Below are positions 6,316-7,678 of a DNA stretch of 7,678 bases, piece after piece. Every line of letters begins with the position of its first letter. The first letter of the stretch is position 1. Position numbers and translations under genes: made by a program. Origin of the DNA: Pseudomonadota bacterium (GTDB taxonomy: Bacteria; Pseudomonadota; Alphaproteobacteria; Acetobacterales; Acetobacteraceae); the NCBI GenBank assembly GCA_021779655.1, contig JAJYAF010000094.1, forward strand, positions 1-7,678. The letters are read 5' to 3'. Below the pieces are notes generated by a model. That model had not been told where the DNA came from. It was given only the letters and a program-made list of their open reading frames with translations, and did no database searches.

Positions 6316-6954
6316 ATGAAATCACTTTCTCGCGCCGCCACGATTCTCGTACTCGTGGCCATGCCGGCCTACGCGCTTGCACAGCAGAGCCCGAACCCTT
6401 CCGCTCCCGCGCCGGCCCAGGGCGCGGCCGGGACGCCAGGGCAGACGCCAGGGCAGACGCCAGGGCAGACGCCAGGGCAGATGCCAGGGCAGATGCCAGG
6501 GCAGATGCCGGGAGATATGTCGGGACCGATGTCAGGACAAATGCCGGGACCGATGTCGGGCCCGATGTCGGGACCAAGCTCCGGGCACATGCGGATGCAT
6601 GGCTCCGACCAGGCGATGCTGTTCAAGGGAAATTCCAGAAACGTGGAGGAGCACATCGCGAAACTGCATAGCGCGTTGCAGATCACTCCGGCCGAGGAGC
6701 CGCAATGGGAGGCTTTCGCACAGGTGATGCGGGAGAACGCGGCGCAAATGGAAGCCGCCTTCAAACAGCGCGGCGCCTCCCTGGCTACCATGAACGCGGT
6801 GCAGAACATGCAATCCTATGCGCAGATCGCGCAGGTGCAATCTGAAAACATGCAGAAGCTCGCCACCGCGTTTCAGACGCTCTATGCCGGCTTCCCCCCG
6901 GCGCAGCAGAAACTGGCCGACGATCTGTTCCGCCCGAAACTTCATAAGCACTGA
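6316..6954 (+). CDS. Spy/CpxP-like (LTXXQ family) periplasmic protein with Met-Pro-Gly repeat
   Basis: The 212-residue protein has a signal peptide with a likely cut after ALA at residue 22. A repeat region at 40-91 has four TPGQ, then MPGQ/MPGD, MSGP, MSGQ and MPGP units, followed by HMRMHG. From about 109 there is a helical domain: VEEHIAKLHSALQITPAEEPQW, then NAAQMEAAFKQRGASLATM, QNMQSYAQIAQVQSENMQ and FPPAQQKLADDLF. The ITPAEEPQW and PPAQQKLADDLF segments correspond to the LTXXQ motifs of the Spy/CpxP family, periplasmic chaperone-like proteins tied to envelope stress. This subgroup is common in alphaproteobacteria and its role is not established. The Met/Pro/Gly region is probably disordered; a regular Met spacing plus His could bind copper(I), which is inference. 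ATG 6316 has AGAGGT 5 bases upstream and directly precedes the signal peptide. Confidence 0.83.
   Translation: MKSLSRAATILVLVAMPAYALAQQSPNPSAPAPAQGAAGTPGQTPGQTPGQTPGQMPGQMPGQMPGDMSGPMSGQMPGPMSGPMSGPSSGHMRMHGSDQAMLFKGNSRNVEEHIAKLHSALQITPAEEPQWEAFAQVMRENAAQMEAAFKQRGASLATMNAVQNMQSYAQIAQVQSENMQKLATAFQTLYAGFPPAQQKLADDLFRPKLHKH
6433..6588 (+). repeat. Thirteen 12-bp repeats encoding TPGQ/MPGQ/MSGP tetrapeptides
   Basis: ACGCCAGGGCAG occurs four times in tandem, then ATGCCAGGGCAG twice, then seven more diverged 12-bp units. The 5' end is nearly identical at DNA level and so recently expanded; the 3' end is older. Copy number may vary between strains without frameshift. Confidence 0.9.
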
Positions 6955-6968
6955 AAACCGTATGCCGT

Positions 6969-6990
6969 GGCGCCGGAATTTTCCGGCGCC
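6969..6990 (+). terminator. Strong hairpin after the Spy-like gene
   Basis: Arms GGCGCCGGAA (6969-6978) and TTCCGGCGCC (6981-6990) pair perfectly, in practice an 8-bp all-GC stem with loop AATTTT, 14 bases after the stop codon. No T run follows, so it is either a T-less terminator or an RNA-stabilising element. A second imperfect hairpin, AATCGCC/GGCGGATT with a one-base bulge, lies at 7003-7019. Confidence 0.5.
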
Positions 6991-7063
6991 GCGCGCCCGG
7001 TAAATCGCCTTGGCGGATTCTTATCGTCGCCGTGCTCCGCAACGCGAGGCGAGCCTTCCGAAC

Positions 7064-7090
7064 TTGATCTTCCCTCCGGAGGCTTATACA
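7064..7090 (+). promoter_or_regulatory. Candidate promoter and dyad upstream of coxB
   Basis: TTGATC (7064-7069) and TATACA (7085-7090) resemble -35 and -10 boxes with a short 15-bp spacer. The spacer holds the perfect 10-bp palindrome CCTCCGGAGG (7073-7082). A short or dyad-containing spacer can mark an activator site or operator, but this is inference. The ribosome-binding AAGGT of coxB is at 7129-7133. Confidence 0.35.
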
Positions 7091-7139
7091 GCTTACGCCA
7101 CGGGCCGGAGATAGGCTGGGCCAGCGGCAAGGTATCGGG

Positions 7140-7678
7140 ATGAAGCGAAAGATCGGTTGGGTTCTCTGTACGGCCTTGCTGCTATTGGCGGCGGGACACA
7201 TGGCGTTGGCGCAATCGGCGCCGGCCGCGCCCGGCCCTCTGGCGGCGGCCGATACATACGTGAATGCGCCCACCCCCTGGCAGATGTGGCTGCCCAGGCC
7301 CGGCAGCCCGATGGAAGCGCAGATCGACTGGCTGCTGCGCTACGTGCTCTGGATCATGGCCGCCGTCGTCGCCGTGGTTGGCGCGCTGATGTTTTACGTG
7401 TTCGTGCGGTTCAACCACAAAGCTAACAAAACGCCGAGCCGGCGGACGCATAACATGGCGGTGGAAGTGATCTGGCTGGTGGTGCCCACTCTTTTGCTCG
7501 CCGTCATCATCGGGCCGTCGCTCAGCCTGATCTGGCTGGAGGCGGACGACAGCAACCCGTACATGACCGTGACCGTCACCGGGCATCAATGGTATTGGGA
7601 ATATAATTATCAATCGGTGCCGGGGCTGGACTATACCAGCTACATGGTGCCGGATGACCAGTTGCAGCCAGGCCAGCT
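7140..7678 (+). CDS. coxB: Cytochrome c oxidase subunit II (3' partial)
   Basis: Subunit II carries the CuA centre that accepts electrons from cytochrome c and passes them to subunit I of the aa3 oxidase. The frame is open to the window edge, with 179 full codons visible. There is a signal peptide with likely cleavage after MALA at residue 24. Helix 1 (about 64-89) follows WQMWLPRPGSP, and helix 2 is at about 110-132. THNMAVEVIWLVVPT contains Glu109, which matches the conserved glutamate at the K-channel entrance in this family. The aromatic block TVTVTGHQWYWEYNY (143-157) is the electron-entry patch typical of cytochrome c oxidases, unlike quinol oxidase CyoA. The CuA ligands lie beyond the window, so their presence is unverified. 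The start ATG 7140 has AAGGT 6 bases upstream. Also named ctaC. Confidence 0.92.
   Translation, partial: MKRKIGWVLCTALLLLAAGHMALAQSAPAAPGPLAAADTYVNAPTPWQMWLPRPGSPMEAQIDWLLRYVLWIMAAVVAVVGALMFYVFVRFNHKANKTPSRRTHNMAVEVIWLVVPTLLLAVIIGPSLSLIWLEADDSNPYMTVTVTGHQWYWEYNYQSVPGLDYTSYMVPDDQLQPGQ

Noticed and set aside
6433..6588. CRISPR-like array
   Set aside because: The 12-bp units are contiguous, have no spacers, stay in frame and encode protein tetrapeptides.
6369..6809. Minus-strand frame with PGICPGVCPGV-type repeats
   Set aside because: The periodic pattern is only the reverse complement of the 12-bp repeat in the Spy-like gene, with no signal peptide or start context of its own.

Overview
The window is GC-rich, gene-dense bacterial DNA. 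Gene content points to an alphaproteobacterium, most plausibly from the Acetobacteraceae or a close relative. The signs are a divergent hrcA/rph pair, a Rhodobacter-type phosphatidylethanolamine methyltransferase, Gly/Trp/His and PPPVYYAP low-complexity secreted proteins, and an aa3-type cytochrome oxidase subunit II. The taxonomic placement is inference from gene content, not a search result.

Layout. (a) 1-1460, plus strand: the 3' part of a MscS-type channel fused to a cyclic-nucleotide-binding-like domain, coupled by a 4-base TTGA overlap to a small four-helix DUF4149 membrane protein. (b) 1426-4041, minus strand: the heat-shock repressor gene hrcA, followed closely by a GT39-like polytopic glycosyltransferase whose 3' end overlaps the DUF4149 gene tail-to-tail by 35 bp. 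(c) 4095-5632, plus strand: rph (RNase PH), divergent from hrcA across only 53 bp, then a pmtA-like methyltransferase. (d) 5872-6954, plus strand: two exported low-complexity proteins. One has five WHGG-type repeats and a Pro/Tyr tail. The other is a Spy/CpxP-like protein with 13 tetrapeptide repeats rich in Met, Pro and Gly. (e) 7140 to the window end, plus strand: the 5' part of coxB/ctaC, cut off before the CuA site.

How the genes fit together. Most products act at the envelope: osmotic or ligand-gated channel, membrane glycosyltransferase, phosphatidylcholine synthesis, periplasmic chaperone-like protein, respiratory oxidase. hrcA and rph are the cytoplasmic housekeeping exceptions. No insertion sequence, CRISPR array, tRNA, rRNA or phage gene is visible.

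No convincing undescribed multi-gene system is evident. The most unusual items are the degenerate ligand-binding cassette of the channel's C-terminal domain, and the adjacent His/Trp-rich and Met-rich exported proteins next to a copper enzyme subunit. Any functional link between those last genes is a hypothesis only. Several start codons are best placed downstream of the longest open frame (hrcA, rph, pmtA, the WHGG protein), on the basis of Shine-Dalgarno spacing, family N-termini or overlap with the divergent gene.
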